A stretch of DNA of 5,343 bases from Anaerolineae bacterium (GTDB lineage: Bacteria; Chloroflexota; Anaerolineae; J102): the NCBI GenBank assembly GCA_026992375.1, contig JALXAF010000297.1, positions 1-5,343 of the forward strand. Direction: 5' to 3'. Shown one piece after another: positions 1 to 5,343 of the stretch. The notes under the pieces were generated by a model. It made no database searches and was not told the origin of the DNA. It saw nothing but the letters and a program-made list of their open reading frames with translations. Positions within the stretch are counted from its first letter, which is position 1. Each line of letters starts with the position of its first letter. The position numbers and the translations under genes are program-made.

Positions 1-422
1 GGGCCGAGTTCCTGACCGCGCTGGATGAGGCCATGAAGCAGGCCGGGATCAGGCTGAAAGCGCCGGTGAAGAAAGCCATCCTGGAGGCGCTGGGCGAGCG
101 GGACGAGACCGCGGCCATCTGCTACGATAAGGAGGGGCGGCCTGAACCCGACCCCAAGCTGCGGGATTACGAGCGGGTGCCATTGGATGAGGACATCCAC
201 GCCTATTTCCGGCGGGAGGTGCAGCCTTACGTCCCTGACGCCTGGATCAATGAGCATGTGCGGGACGAACGGGATGGCGGGGTGGGCAAGGTGGGCTACG
301 AGATCAACTTCAACCGCTACTTCTACACCTACGCTCCGCCCCGACCTTTGGAGGAAATCGAGGCCGAGATCGAGGCCATCGAGGCGGAGATTTTGGTGTT
401 GCTGACAGGAGATGGAAGATGA
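1..422 (+). CDS. hsdM: Type I restriction-modification system, methyltransferase subunit HsdM (3' end only)
   Basis: This is the C-terminal end of HsdM, the subunit that methylates adenine using S-adenosylmethionine in the M2S modification complex. The reading frame is open from base 3 and ends at TGA 420-422, giving about 139 residues. The catalytic domain with the NPPF/Y motif lies outside the window. What remains matches the family's C-terminal region: a 'LRDYERVPLDEDI..YF.REVQPYVPDAWI' stretch, then 'VGYEINFNRYFY', 'PPRPLEEIEAEI' and a final Glu/Ala-rich helix, which in this family contacts HsdS. The ATG at 33 is internal and not the true start. The coding sequence is GC-rich (39/60 at 241-300), unlike fic downstream. 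The stop overlaps the fic start by 4 bases (ATGA), so the two are probably cotranscribed and translationally coupled. The family call is confident; the methylation target cannot be told. Confidence 0.93.
   Translation, partial: AEFLTALDEAMKQAGIRLKAPVKKAILEALGERDETAAICYDKEGRPEPDPKLRDYERVPLDEDIHAYFRREVQPYVPDAWINEHVRDERDGGVGKVGYEINFNRYFYTYAPPRPLEEIEAEIEAIEAEILVLLTGDGR
407..411 (+). promoter_or_regulatory. Ribosome binding site for fic, inside hsdM
   Basis: AGGAG lies 7 bases before the fic ATG at 419, within the last codons of hsdM. It supports the overlapping start and lets fic be translated by new initiation or by coupling to hsdM. Confidence 0.7.
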
Positions 423-1513
423 AATCTTACATGCCGCGTTTTCTCCCTATTGATGATTTAGACTGGATTTCATTTATTCCCTTGATCGGCGAAGCCAACG
501 CCGCTGTCGCTCGATACGACGGATTGCTTCAATCCATGGTCAATCCCGGCGTGTTGCTCTCGCCATTGACCACACAAGAAGCTGTATTATCCTCACGAAT
601 TGAGGGCACTCAGGCTTCGTTGCGCGATGTATTGGTGTATGAAGCCGAACCTACCGTTACAGATGATAAAGACTACAACGATATTCAGGAGATTATCAAT
701 TATCGTAACGCGATGGCGTTTGCAGTAGAAACCTTGCAACGCCGCCCAATCTCACTCAATCTAATCAAACGAATCCATGCCATTTTACTCGACAGCGTCC
801 GTGGTCGGCATAAAATGCGGGGAATGTTTCGGGATCGTCAGAATTATATTGGGGCGCCAGGGGGAATCCAACATGCAACCTACATCCCACCGGAACCCCA
901 ACATTTGCAATCGCTTCTTGAGAATTTTGAACAATATATGCACTCCCGAGAGAAAGATAAGCTCGTACAAATTGCACTACTTCATGCCCAATTCGAACTA
1001 ATTCACCCCTTCCTGGATGGGAACGGTCGGGTGGGGCGAATTCTCATCCCCCTGCTCATGTATGACAAAAAAATGCTTTCCAGTCCCATGTTCTACTTAA
1101 GCGCTTACCTGGAAGCCCACCGACGAGATTACTACTTCCAACTCCAGCAGATATCCAATACAAATTCTTATAATGAATGGGTCCATTTTTTCCTGAACGC
1201 TGTGCGGATTCAGGCATACGATAATATCAGAAAGGCGCAAGCTATCCGCGAACTTTATGAGCAAACCAAGACAGTCCTGGTCTCTAAACTCCGTTCAAAA
1301 TACAATATTCAGGTATTGGATGCACTTTTTGAACGACCTATTTTTACATCGTCGCGATTTCTTGCCAGCACCAAAGCGTCTCGTCGCAGCGTTCTCCGGA
1401 TTTTACAGATATTGGAAGAAGAACAAGTAATTCATTCCGCTCGAAAAGGGAGTGGTCGTCGTCCGACAGTTTATATCTTCGAACCTCTTTTACGGATCAC
1501 CGAGGATATTTGA
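419..1513 (+). CDS. Fic family protein, class II (N-terminal inhibitory motif, C-terminal winged helix)
   Basis: Fic enzymes transfer a nucleotide monophosphate, usually AMP from ATP, to hydroxyl groups on target proteins. This 364-residue cytoplasmic protein has the layout of the SoFic-like class (Fic_N, Fic, C-terminal wHTH) and a typical length. An inhibitory helix with S58xxxE62G63 (SSRIEGT) matches the class II motif. A flap-like 'FRDRQNYIG...YIPPEP' region spans about 137-160. The catalytic loop H196-PFLDGNGRVG-R207 fits HxFx(D/E)GNGRxxR with every key residue present, so the enzyme should be active once inhibition is relieved. Residues about 296-358, including 'SRRSVLRILQILEEEQVI', look like a winged helix. 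It starts in a 4-base overlap with hsdM and is clearly AT-richer than its neighbours (22/60 G+C at 661-720), which suggests separate acquisition. Fic genes are known passengers of type I loci. The target, and whether the protein binds DNA, are unknown. Confidence 0.95.
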   Translation: MKSYMPRFLPIDDLDWISFIPLIGEANAAVARYDGLLQSMVNPGVLLSPLTTQEAVLSSRIEGTQASLRDVLVYEAEPTVTDDKDYNDIQEIINYRNAMAFAVETLQRRPISLNLIKRIHAILLDSVRGRHKMRGMFRDRQNYIGAPGGIQHATYIPPEPQHLQSLLENFEQYMHSREKDKLVQIALLHAQFELIHPFLDGNGRVGRILIPLLMYDKKMLSSPMFYLSAYLEAHRRDYYFQLQQISNTNSYNEWVHFFLNAVRIQAYDNIRKAQAIRELYEQTKTVLVSKLRSKYNIQVLDALFERPIFTSSRFLASTKASRRSVLRILQILEEEQVIHSARKGSGRRPTVYIFEPLLRITEDI

Positions 1514-1517
1514 CTGA

Positions 1518-1553
1518 CTTGTGCGTCATAAAGAGAAAATTCTGGCGCACAAG
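1518..1553 (+). promoter_or_regulatory. Long inverted repeat just after fic: operator or attenuator-like hairpin
   Basis: CTTGTGCG at 1518-1525 is perfectly repeated in inverse as CGCACAAG at 1546-1553. The pairing continues inwards with one G-T wobble (1526:1545) and two more pairs (1527:1544, 1528:1543). This makes an 11-pair stem with a 14-base AT-rich loop. It begins 4 bases after the fic stop. No run of Ts follows, only ATTT at 1557-1560, so it is not a standard rho-independent terminator. It could be an operator for a dimeric regulator or an RNA hairpin that tunes read-through into hsdS. The structure is directly visible; the role is inferred. Confidence 0.55.
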
Positions 1554-1582
1554 CAAATTTGTAGGCCAAATGTTGCGCACAA
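1519..1582. repeat. Three copies of CGCACAA in the fic-hsdS spacer
   Basis: CGCACAA occurs at 1546-1552 and 1576-1582 in direct orientation, 30 bases apart, which is close to three helical turns. It also occurs inverted at 1519-1525. Both direct copies are preceded by G (GCGCACAA). Three copies of a 7-mer within 64 bases of otherwise AT-rich spacer suggest binding half-sites for a regulator. Confidence 0.5.
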
Positions 1583-1597
1583 AACAACATTATGTTG
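1569..1597 (+). promoter_or_regulatory. Overlapping inverted repeats before the hsdS start
   Basis: AATGTTG (1569-1575) pairs with CAACATT (1585-1591) around a 9-base loop. The same CAACAT (1585-1590) also forms a 13-base palindrome with ATGTTG (1592-1597) across one base. The two pairings exclude each other, and the second ends 4 bases before the hsdS ATG. No Shine-Dalgarno sequence is visible here. An operator covering the translation start, or an RNA switch, would fit, but neither is shown. Confidence 0.45.
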
Positions 1598-1601
1598 AAC
1601 A

Positions 1602-2963
1602 ATGACAGAATTGACTCCGATTTCACGGCGCTACCCCACCTACCCCGCGTACAAGCCCTCGGGCGTGCCCTGGCTGGGCGAGATTCCCGCGCATTGGGAA
1701 GTTAGGCGATTGAAGCATGCTGTTGAAATGAATCCTGAAACTCTTCCAGAAGACACGCCCTTCGATTTTCCCATAGAGTACGTTGATATTAGCAGTGTAT
1801 CTGAATTGGAGGGTATTACAACAACGCAGAAAATGTTGTTTGGCAAAGCCCCAACTCGAGCAAGGAGAAAAGTAAGGGCTGGCGACACCATCATTTCCAC
1901 AGTGCGGACTTATTTGAAAGCAGTTGCTCTAATCAACGAAACGCGCAACAATCTCGTTGTTTCAACAGGTTTTGCCGTTTTGCGTCCGCAATCCAAATTG
2001 GATCCCAAATTTCTATTTCGGTTTGTTCAGAGTCAACCATTTGTCGAAACGGTGGTGGCCCATTCGGTGGGAATTGGTTACCCTGCCATCGCACCATCCG
2101 AACTCGGCAATCTTCCGATTCTGGTTCCCCCCCTGCCCGAGCAGCGCGCCATCGCCCGCTTTCTAGACCGGGAGACCGGGCGCATTGATGCGCTCATCGC
2201 CCGCAAGCAGCGGCTCATCGAGCTGCTGCGGGAAAAGCGGGCCGCGCTCATCACCCGCGCGGTCACCCGCGGCCTGAACCCGGACGCCCCTCTCAAGGAC
2301 TCGGGCGTGCCCTGGTTGGGGAAGATTCCCGGGCATTGGGAAGTCGTTAGATTGAAATTTCTAACGAGTAAGATCGGAAGTGGCAAAACACCTTCGGGAG
2401 GAAGTAAAGTCTATCAAGACTCTGGCGTACTTTTTATTCGAAGTCAAAATGTTCACTTTGACGGATTACGTTTGGATGATGCTGTTTACATTTCAAAGGA
2501 AATAGATGCGGAGATGAGTTCTACTAGAGTACTGCCAAATGATATTCTTCTCAATATCACTGGTGCTTCATTGGGAAGAGCCTCATTAGTGCCAAATTGG
2601 ATTCCTTTGGCGAATGTCAATCAGCATGTCAGCATTATCAGGCCCAAACCCAATCGGATTGTTCCTCGCTTTTTGCATGCTGTAATTTCAAGTGACGTTA
2701 TTCAAAACCAGATTTTTTCAACCGAAAATGGAGCTGCAAGGGAAGGATTACCATTCTCTCAAATTGCCAATCTGATTTTGGCTTTGCCGCCCCTACCCGA
2801 ACAACGAGCCATCGCCGACTACCTGGACCGGGAGACCGCCCGCATCGACGCGCTCATCCAGAAGATCGAAGCCTCCATCGAAACCTGGAAGGAGTACCGG
2901 ACCGCGCTCATCACCGCCGCGGTCACCGGCAAAATCGACGTACGAGAGAAAGGCTCTCGCTAA
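1602..2963 (+). CDS. hsdS: Type I restriction-modification system, specificity subunit HsdS
   Basis: HsdS is the DNA-recognition subunit shared by the methylase and the restriction complex. Its 453 residues, a normal length, form two homologous halves. SGVPWLGEIPAHWEV (20-34) recurs as SGVPWLGKIPGHWEV (234-248), each opening a target-recognition domain (about 35-175 and 249-395). Each domain is closed by 'PPLPEQRAIA..LDRET.RIDALI' (176-199 and 396-419), which leads into a spacer helix. Two domains imply a split, bipartite target site. The domains are AT-rich (23/60 at 2461-2520) and the conserved parts GC-rich (44/60 at 2221-2280), the usual sign of domain exchange. TGA at 1596-1598 lies in frame just upstream, so 1602 is the first possible start, although no Shine-Dalgarno sequence is visible. 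The last five residues (EKGSR) and the stop fall inside the 80-bp repeat, so the original C-terminus was probably altered. The recognition sequence cannot be read from this. Confidence 0.95.
   Translation: MTELTPISRRYPTYPAYKPSGVPWLGEIPAHWEVRRLKHAVEMNPETLPEDTPFDFPIEYVDISSVSELEGITTTQKMLFGKAPTRARRKVRAGDTIISTVRTYLKAVALINETRNNLVVSTGFAVLRPQSKLDPKFLFRFVQSQPFVETVVAHSVGIGYPAIAPSELGNLPILVPPLPEQRAIARFLDRETGRIDALIARKQRLIELLREKRAALITRAVTRGLNPDAPLKDSGVPWLGKIPGHWEVVRLKFLTSKIGSGKTPSGGSKVYQDSGVLFIRSQNVHFDGLRLDDAVYISKEIDAEMSSTRVLPNDILLNITGASLGRASLVPNWIPLANVNQHVSIIRPKPNRIVPRFLHAVISSDVIQNQIFSTENGAAREGLPFSQIANLILALPPLPEQRAIADYLDRETARIDALIQKIEASIETWKEYRTALITAAVTGKIDVREKGSR
1652..1702 (+). repeat. hsdS internal direct repeat, copy 1
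   Basis: This stretch encodes the conserved entry to the first recognition domain (SGVPWLG.IP.HWE). It matches 2294-2344 at an offset of 642 bases. The core 1659-1702 is 40/44 identical to its partner. Such near-identity at DNA level is a substrate for homologous recombination that swaps or deletes a recognition domain. Confidence 0.8.
2294..2344 (+). repeat. hsdS internal direct repeat, copy 2
   Basis: This is the partner of 1652-1702 and encodes the entry to the second recognition domain. Recombination between the copies would remove one recognition domain and one conserved spacer, leaving a half-length HsdS in frame, since 642 is divisible by 3. Confidence 0.8.
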
Positions 2964-3023
2964 GACGCAAAGGACGCAAAGGGAGAAAGATAAAAAAACT
3001 TAGCGCTCTTCGCGCCTTCGCGA
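2944..3023 (+). repeat. 80-bp tandem repeat, unit 1 (palindromic CGCAAAG element)
   Basis: This unit is repeated at once by 3024-3103 with 77 of 80 bases identical (differences at 2975, 3011 and 3019). It contains a long imperfect inverted repeat: left arm 2954-2981 and right arm 2999-3026, with 22 of 28 positions matching around an AT-rich loop of 17 bases (GATAAAAAAA core). The left arm is built from CGCAAAG words and the right arm from their complements. It overlaps the 3' end of hsdS, whose stop lies at 2961-2963. An RNA copy would fold into a strong hairpin between hsdS and the downstream genes. Confidence 0.9.
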
Positions 3024-3105
3024 GAGAGAAAGGCTCTCGCTAAGACGCAAAGGATGCAAAGGGAGAAAGATAAAAAAACTTAGCGCTCTTGGCGCCTTTG
3101 CGAGA
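3024..3105 (+). repeat. 80-bp tandem repeat, unit 2
   Basis: This is the second copy of the palindromic element. Identity with unit 1 holds through 3105 (matching 3025) and then breaks. At the junction, GCGAGAG (3020-3026) and CTCTCGC (3034-3040) form a further 7-bp inverted repeat. The near-identity of the copies points to a recent duplication. It ends 7 bases before the Shine-Dalgarno sequence of the next gene. Confidence 0.9.
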
Positions 3106-3111
3106 AACCCC

Positions 3112-3117
3112 AAGGAG
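3112..3117 (+). promoter_or_regulatory. Ribosome binding site deciding the GxxExxY gene start
   Basis: AAGGAG lies 7 bases before the ATG at 3125. It favours that ATG over the TTG at 3089, which lies inside the repeat and would add 12 residues of repeat-derived sequence. Confidence 0.8.
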
Positions 3118-3124
3118 AACCGCC

Positions 3125-3514
3125 ATGCACGAAAACGACATCGCCCGCATCATCGTGGACGCCGCCTATCACATTCATGTCAGCCTGGGGCCGGGGCTTC
3201 TGGAATCTGCATATCAACGCGTTCTGGCCTATGAACTGCGTACACGCAGCCTTTCTCTACAAACCGAAGTCCCCATTTCCATCATCTATGACGGCCGCGA
3301 TTTTGACGAAGGCTTCCGAGCGGATATGATCGTGGAAGATAAAGTCATCGTGGAATTGAAATCGGTGGAAAAAGTCGCGCCCGTTCATAAAAAACAACTG
3401 CTCACTTATCTGAAACTCGCGGACAAACGCCTTGGCCTGCTCATCAACTTCAACGAATACCTCATCAAGGATGGTATCACCCGGATCGTCAACGGTCTCC
3501 CCGATGATCGCTAG
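3125..3514 (+). CDS. GxxExxY protein, PD-(D/E)XK nuclease-like small protein
   Basis: This 129-residue protein is of normal length for the GxxExxY family (PDDEXK_3 type). The name-giving motif is G24-LL-E27-SA-Y30, preceded by 'IIVDAAYHIHVSLGPG'. The PD-(D/E)XK-like residues follow: D67 in 'FRADMIV', then E77-L-K79 in 'VIVELKS', with Q91 in 'KKQLLTYLKL'. The C-terminal 'LGLLINFNEYLIKDGI.RIVN' is also typical. No signal peptide or membrane segment is seen. The ATG at 3125 is chosen for its AAGGAG at ideal spacing. The superfamily suggests DNA binding or cleavage, but no biochemical role is established for this family. The gene lies between hsdS and hsdR and is flanked on both sides by palindromic repeats of one type. 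It is therefore more likely a passenger cassette than a core hsd component, though it may be cotranscribed. Confidence 0.9.
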   Translation: MHENDIARIIVDAAYHIHVSLGPGLLESAYQRVLAYELRTRSLSLQTEVPISIIYDGRDFDEGFRADMIVEDKVIVELKSVEKVAPVHKKQLLTYLKLADKRLGLLINFNEYLIKDGITRIVNGLPDDR

Positions 3515-3521
3515 CCAAGGT

Positions 3522-3545
3522 CGCGCCGAAAGATTTGAAGGCGCG
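3522..3545 (+). repeat. Short inverted repeat after the GxxExxY stop
   Basis: CGCGCC (3522-3527) pairs with GGCGCG (3540-3545) around a 12-base loop, starting 8 bases after the stop codon. There is no T-run, so an intrinsic terminator is not supported. It may be an outer part of the neighbouring palindromic element. Confidence 0.35.
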
Positions 3546-3549
3546 CTCG

Positions 3550-3618
3550 CTCGCAAAGGCGCGGAGACCGCAAAGGAAAATAAAAAAGAAGCCTTCGCGC
3601 CCTTTGCGTCTTTGCGAG
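3550..3618 (+). repeat. Palindromic CGCAAAG element, diverged third copy
   Basis: The left arm 3550-3575 and right arm 3593-3618 match as an inverted repeat at 20 of 26 positions. The 17-base loop between them is A-rich, with an AAAATAAAAAA core. The word content (CGCAAAGG, CTTCGCGCC, TTTGCGAGA), the A-rich loop and the orientation match the two units before the GxxExxY gene, but the sequence is clearly diverged. Together the elements bracket that gene. The right arm ends 20 bases before the hsdR ATG. Confidence 0.8.
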
Positions 3619-3627
3619 ATACATTAT

Positions 3628-3631
3628 GAGG
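3628..3631 (+). promoter_or_regulatory. Ribosome binding site for hsdR
   Basis: GAGG within TGAGGA lies 7 bases before the ATG at 3639. It supports that start over the out-of-frame ATG at 3626 and sits immediately after the right arm of the last palindromic element. Confidence 0.65.
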
Positions 3632-3638
3632 ATTGCTC

Positions 3639-5343
3639 ATGCCTGATTTGACCGAAAAAGCCTTTGAAGACGCCATCGAAGCCGCGCTGCTGGCGGGCGG
3701 GCCGGACGCGCCCGCGAGTGCGCTGCGCGAACGACCCGTCCAAGGCCCCTTCACGCCCGGCGGCCACCATCGCCGCATGCAGGCCGACTACGACCGGGCC
3801 CGGGTGCTCATCCCCAAGGACCTGCTCACGTTCGTGCGTTCCACCCAGCCCCAGGCCTGGCGCAAGCTCCGCCAGCAATTGGGGGAGCAGGCGGGCGAGG
3901 AGCTCATCCGTCGGGTGAGCAAAGAGGTGGAGAAACGGGGCGTGCTGGACGTGCTGCGCCGGGGCGTCAAGTTCTATGGCGTGCGCCTGAAAATGGCCTA
4001 CTTCCGCCCCGCCAGCGGTCTCAACCCCGACTTGCAACGCAAATACCAGGGCAACATCTTCGGCGTCATCCGTCAGCTTCACTTCAGCGAAAAGGACGAG
4101 AAGAGCCTGGACCTGGTTCTCTTCCTCAACGGCCTGCCCATCTTCACCGCGGAGCTGAAAAACCCCTTCACGGGCCAGAATGTGACCCATGCCATGGCCC
4201 AATATCGCAAGCGCCGCGACCCGCGGGAGCCTCTGTTCAAGTTTGGCCGCTGCCTGGCCCATTTCGCGGTGGACCCCGACCTGGTCTACTTCACCACCCA
4301 TCTGCAAAAGGAAAAGACCCGCTTCTTCCCCTTCAACAAAGGCTGGAACCGGGGCGCGGGCAATCCGCCCGTCTTGCAAGGCTATCGCACCAGCTATCTG
4401 TGGGAGCAGATCTGGGCCAGGGACAGCATCCTCGACCTGATCCAGAACTTCATCCACACCATCGATCTCTACGACAAACGGGGACGAGTCAAGGGCCAGG
4501 CCATGATCTTCCCCCGCTACCATCAACTGGACGCGGTGCGACGGCTGGTGGCCGAAGCCCGGGCCAAGGGCGCGGGGCAACGCTACCTCATCCAGCACAG
4601 CGCAGGCAGCGGCAAGAGCTTCACCATCGCCTGGCTGGCCCACCAATTGGCCTCCCTGCACGATGACCAGGATCGGGCCGTGTTCGATTCCGTGATCATC
4701 ATCAGCGACCGCCGCGTCATCGACCGCCAGTTGCAAGACGCGGTGCGCCAGTTCGAGCAGGTGCGGGGCGTGGTGGAGAACATCGACAAAACCTCCCGCC
4801 AACTGCGGGAGGCCCTGCAATCGGGCAAAAAGATCATCGTCACCACCCTGCAGAAATTCCCGGTCATCGCGTCCGAGGTGCGGGCCATGCCGGGCCAGCG
4901 CTTCGCGGTGCTCATCGACGAAGCCCACTCTTCCCAGTCGGGCGAGAGCGTTAAAGAGATGAAAAAGGTCCTCAGCGCCCGCACCCTGGAGGAGGCCGCG
5001 GCCGAGGAGGAGCGGGAGCCCACCACCATGGAAGACCGCATCGCCGCGGAGATGGCGGCCCGCCGCCAGCCGCCCAACGTCAGCTTCTTCGCGTTCACGG
5101 CCACGCCCAAGGAAAAGACCCTGGAGCTCTTCGGCCAGCCCACGCCCCAGGGCGGTTACGAGCCCTTCAGCCTCTACTCCATGCGCCAGGCCATCGAAGA
5201 GGGCTTCATCCTGGACGTGCTCCAGAATTACACCACCTACAAAACCTACTGGAACCTGCTCAAAACCATCCAGGAAGACCCCCGCTACGACCGCAGCAAG
5301 GCCGCGTACCTGCTGCGCCGCTTCGTCGATCTGCATCCCCATG
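3639..5343 (+). CDS. hsdR: Type I restriction-modification system, endonuclease/translocase subunit HsdR (5' part)
   Basis: HsdR is the motor and nuclease subunit of the R2M2S complex. It hydrolyses ATP, pulls DNA past the bound complex and cuts far from the recognition site. The frame is open for 568 codons to the window edge with no stop or frameshift; full proteins are about 1,000 residues, so just over half is present. The N-terminal nuclease domain shows 'LDLVLFLNGLPIFTAELKNP' with D158, E172 and K174, the PD-(D/E)XK set. The motor follows: Walker A AGSGKS (322-327), the DEAH box D427-E-A-H430 followed by SSQSG, and TATP (487-490) in 'FFAFTATPKEKTLELFG'. All visible catalytic residues are intact, so an active enzyme is expected. 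The start is supported by GAGG 7 bases upstream. It lies 124 bases after the GxxExxY gene, separated from it by a palindromic repeat. GC content is high, like hsdM and unlike fic. Confidence 0.95.
   Translation, partial: MPDLTEKAFEDAIEAALLAGGPDAPASALRERPVQGPFTPGGHHRRMQADYDRARVLIPKDLLTFVRSTQPQAWRKLRQQLGEQAGEELIRRVSKEVEKRGVLDVLRRGVKFYGVRLKMAYFRPASGLNPDLQRKYQGNIFGVIRQLHFSEKDEKSLDLVLFLNGLPIFTAELKNPFTGQNVTHAMAQYRKRRDPREPLFKFGRCLAHFAVDPDLVYFTTHLQKEKTRFFPFNKGWNRGAGNPPVLQGYRTSYLWEQIWARDSILDLIQNFIHTIDLYDKRGRVKGQAMIFPRYHQLDAVRRLVAEARAKGAGQRYLIQHSAGSGKSFTIAWLAHQLASLHDDQDRAVFDSVIIISDRRVIDRQLQDAVRQFEQVRGVVENIDKTSRQLREALQSGKKIIVTTLQKFPVIASEVRAMPGQRFAVLIDEAHSSQSGESVKEMKKVLSARTLEEAAAEEEREPTTMEDRIAAEMAARRQPPNVSFFAFTATPKEKTLELFGQPTPQGGYEPFSLYSMRQAIEEGFILDVLQNYTTYKTYWNLLKTIQEDPRYDRSKAAYLLRRFVDLHPH

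Larger units (their letters stand above)
2944..3618 (+). other. Possible inserted cassette: GxxExxY gene with flanking palindromic repeats
   Basis: Related hairpin elements lie on both sides of the GxxExxY gene, and the left one runs into the 3' end of hsdS. No transposase and no clear target-site duplication is visible. If this is a mobile unit, it must be moved by enzymes encoded elsewhere or by homologous recombination between dispersed repeats. The bracketing is directly seen; mobility is inferred. Confidence 0.4.

Noticed and set aside
765..1001. Small frames on both strands inside fic
   Set aside because: They overlap the catalytic region of a clearly real Fic gene and show no family features of their own.
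1518..1560. Rho-independent terminator after fic
   Set aside because: The stem is good, but no T-run follows it, and the same-strand hsdS begins 42 bases later.
1559..1596. A sigma-70 promoter for hsdS
   Set aside because: TTGTAG and TATGTT/CATTAT-like boxes can be picked out, but their spacing (about 12, 23 or 26 bases) does not fit a standard promoter.
2944..3105. CRISPR array
   Set aside because: There are only two adjacent 80-bp copies with no unique spacers between them, each an internal hairpin, and no cas genes.
3089..3124. An upstream TTG start adding 12 residues to the GxxExxY protein
   Set aside because: It lies inside the repeat and the extra residues are not family-like. The ATG at 3125 has AAGGAG 7 bases before it.
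3257..3778. A 173-codon minus-strand frame across the GxxExxY gene and the third hairpin
   Set aside because: It spans two real + strand genes and a repeat, and part of its translation (SRKDAKGAKA, APLRASAPS) is simply the palindromic repeat read in reverse.
3624..5342. A 572-codon open frame on the minus strand
   Set aside because: It is the antisense shadow of hsdR. The + strand frame carries the nuclease residues, Walker A, DEAH and TATP motifs, while the minus translation is low-complexity and resembles no family I recognise. High GC makes such long shadows common.

Overview
The window is most of a type I restriction-modification (hsd) operon, read entirely on the + strand and cut at both ends. 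The order is hsdM (3' end only), fic, hsdS, a small GxxExxY-family gene, then hsdR (5' part only). The hsdM and hsdR ends are GC-rich (241-300 is 39/60 G+C). The fic gene and the two recognition domains of hsdS are much AT-richer (661-720 is 22/60, 2461-2520 is 23/60). The organism cannot be fixed from this sequence. A GC-rich environmental bacterium is likely, and something like Chloroflexota is a weak guess from the protein style and the repeat type.

Region by region: 1-422 is the C-terminal end of the HsdM methyltransferase subunit. Its stop overlaps the start of fic by 4 bases (ATGA), so the two are probably translationally coupled. 419-1513 encodes a complete class II Fic protein with an N-terminal inhibitory motif, an intact catalytic motif and a C-terminal winged-helix-like tail. 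1514-1601 is a short AT-rich spacer packed with inverted repeats and three copies of CGCACAA. It is the only candidate control region seen inside the operon. 1602-2963 encodes a complete HsdS with two target-recognition domains.

From about 2944 to 3618 lies what looks like an inserted cassette. Two tandem 80-bp copies of a long imperfect hairpin built on CGCAAAG/CTTTGCG words overlap the last codons of hsdS. They are followed by a 129-aa GxxExxY protein with PD-(D/E)XK-like residues, and then by a third hairpin of the same family. hsdR starts 20 bases after that last hairpin and stays open to the end of the window. It carries the HsdR nuclease residues and the Walker A, DEAH and TATP motifs.

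How the genes would work together: HsdM and HsdS form the modification enzyme. HsdR adds ATP-driven translocation and cleavage. HsdS sets the DNA specificity for both. Fic enzymes usually transfer AMP to target proteins, and one sitting between hsdM and hsdS could modify a subunit or a host factor, or act as a linked back-up toxin. The GxxExxY protein has no established role here. The most noteworthy points are the hairpin-flanked GxxExxY cassette in the operon and the palindromic spacer after fic. The M-Fic-S-R arrangement itself is a known variation on type I loci.
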